In this document: positions 40,813 to 40,865 of the stretch, in pieces | How positions within the stretch are numbered: position 1 is the stretch's first letter | Layout: the number at the start of each line of letters is the position of its first letter | Assembly: GCA_009911355.1 (NCBI GenBank) | Contig: QXXE01000034.1 | Location: 1-40,865 of the forward strand | DNA length: 40,865 nucleotides | From: Clostridiaceae bacterium | Lineage (GTDB): Bacteria; Bacillota; Clostridia; Oscillospirales; Butyricicoccaceae | Reading direction: 5' to 3' | Notes under the pieces: model-generated | What the model was told of the DNA's origin: nothing | Database searches by the model: none | What the model saw: only the letters and a program-made list of their open reading frames with translations | Position numbers and translations under genes: made by a program

Positions 40813-40865
40813 ATTCCCGGTAAAGATTTACCCTACAAGAAATATGGGAGAAGAGGACGAAAAAA

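Noticed and set aside
1..40865. tRNA or rRNA genes, including as integration targets
   Set aside because: No cloverleaf or rRNA-like sequence was recognised; the attachment core at 9285/18567 is not a tRNA 3' end.

Overview
The window looks like a low-GC-lineage gut Firmicute, most likely a Clostridia / Oscillospiraceae-type bacterium. Strong AAGGAGG ribosome sites, a Gram-positive style pst-pho operon, a BceAB-type transporter and the tnpV/tnpW/serine-recombinase gene families all point that way. This is inference from gene families; no rRNA or other marker gene is present. The dominant theme is nested mobile DNA: seven serine-recombinase genes or fragments, one tyrosine integrase, one group II intron and several terminal or attachment sites.

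Layout. About 1-2503: group II intron with its reverse transcriptase. 2606-2761: first 33 codons of a serine recombinase, then foreign sequence. 2865-9161 (minus): a complete, tightly overlapping phosphate operon pstS-pstC-pstA-pstB-phoU-phoB-phoR with a candidate Pho box at 9216-9256. 9285-18582: a 9.3-kb integrated element bounded by a 16-bp perfect repeat. It carries a tyrosine integrase, a repressor with divergent promoters, a primase/helicase, an iteron-like cluster, a capsid and a scaffold gene, but no recognisable terminase, portal or tail gene. It looks like a capsid-bearing phage satellite. 18786-22890 (minus): a mobilization remnant (frameshifted mobC, oriT-like palindromes), a zinc-ribbon protein, a 674-aa serine recombinase, tnpW and tnpV. 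23037-23355: the next part of a serine recombinase that picks up exactly where the 2606 fragment stops.

23448-34312 (minus) is a second integration module: a sigma-like factor, a small protein and two overlapping serine recombinases. One has a one-base frameshift. The other is split by a 6.2-kb transposon (24775-30994) carrying an ABC-F antibiotic-resistance gene behind an attenuator leader, a sigma-like factor, a Cys-rich VLP protein, a RepA-like protein and its own serine recombinase. Removing that transposon at a shared TG dinucleotide restores a 551-codon frame. 34814-40385 (plus): an XRE regulator, a BceAB-type ABC transporter and a NarL-type two-component system, followed by a metallophosphoesterase broken after its GNHE motif near the window end.

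The most interesting ideas are these. (1) The capsid-bearing mini-element, with promoter-then-terminator control of its late genes. (2) The possibility that the whole phosphate operon is cargo of a ~20.3-kb segment inserted in a recombinase gene. (3) The exactly reconstructable transposon insertion. (4) The leader-peptide attenuator of the ABC-F gene. Protein identities come from reading motifs by eye; no database search was possible.
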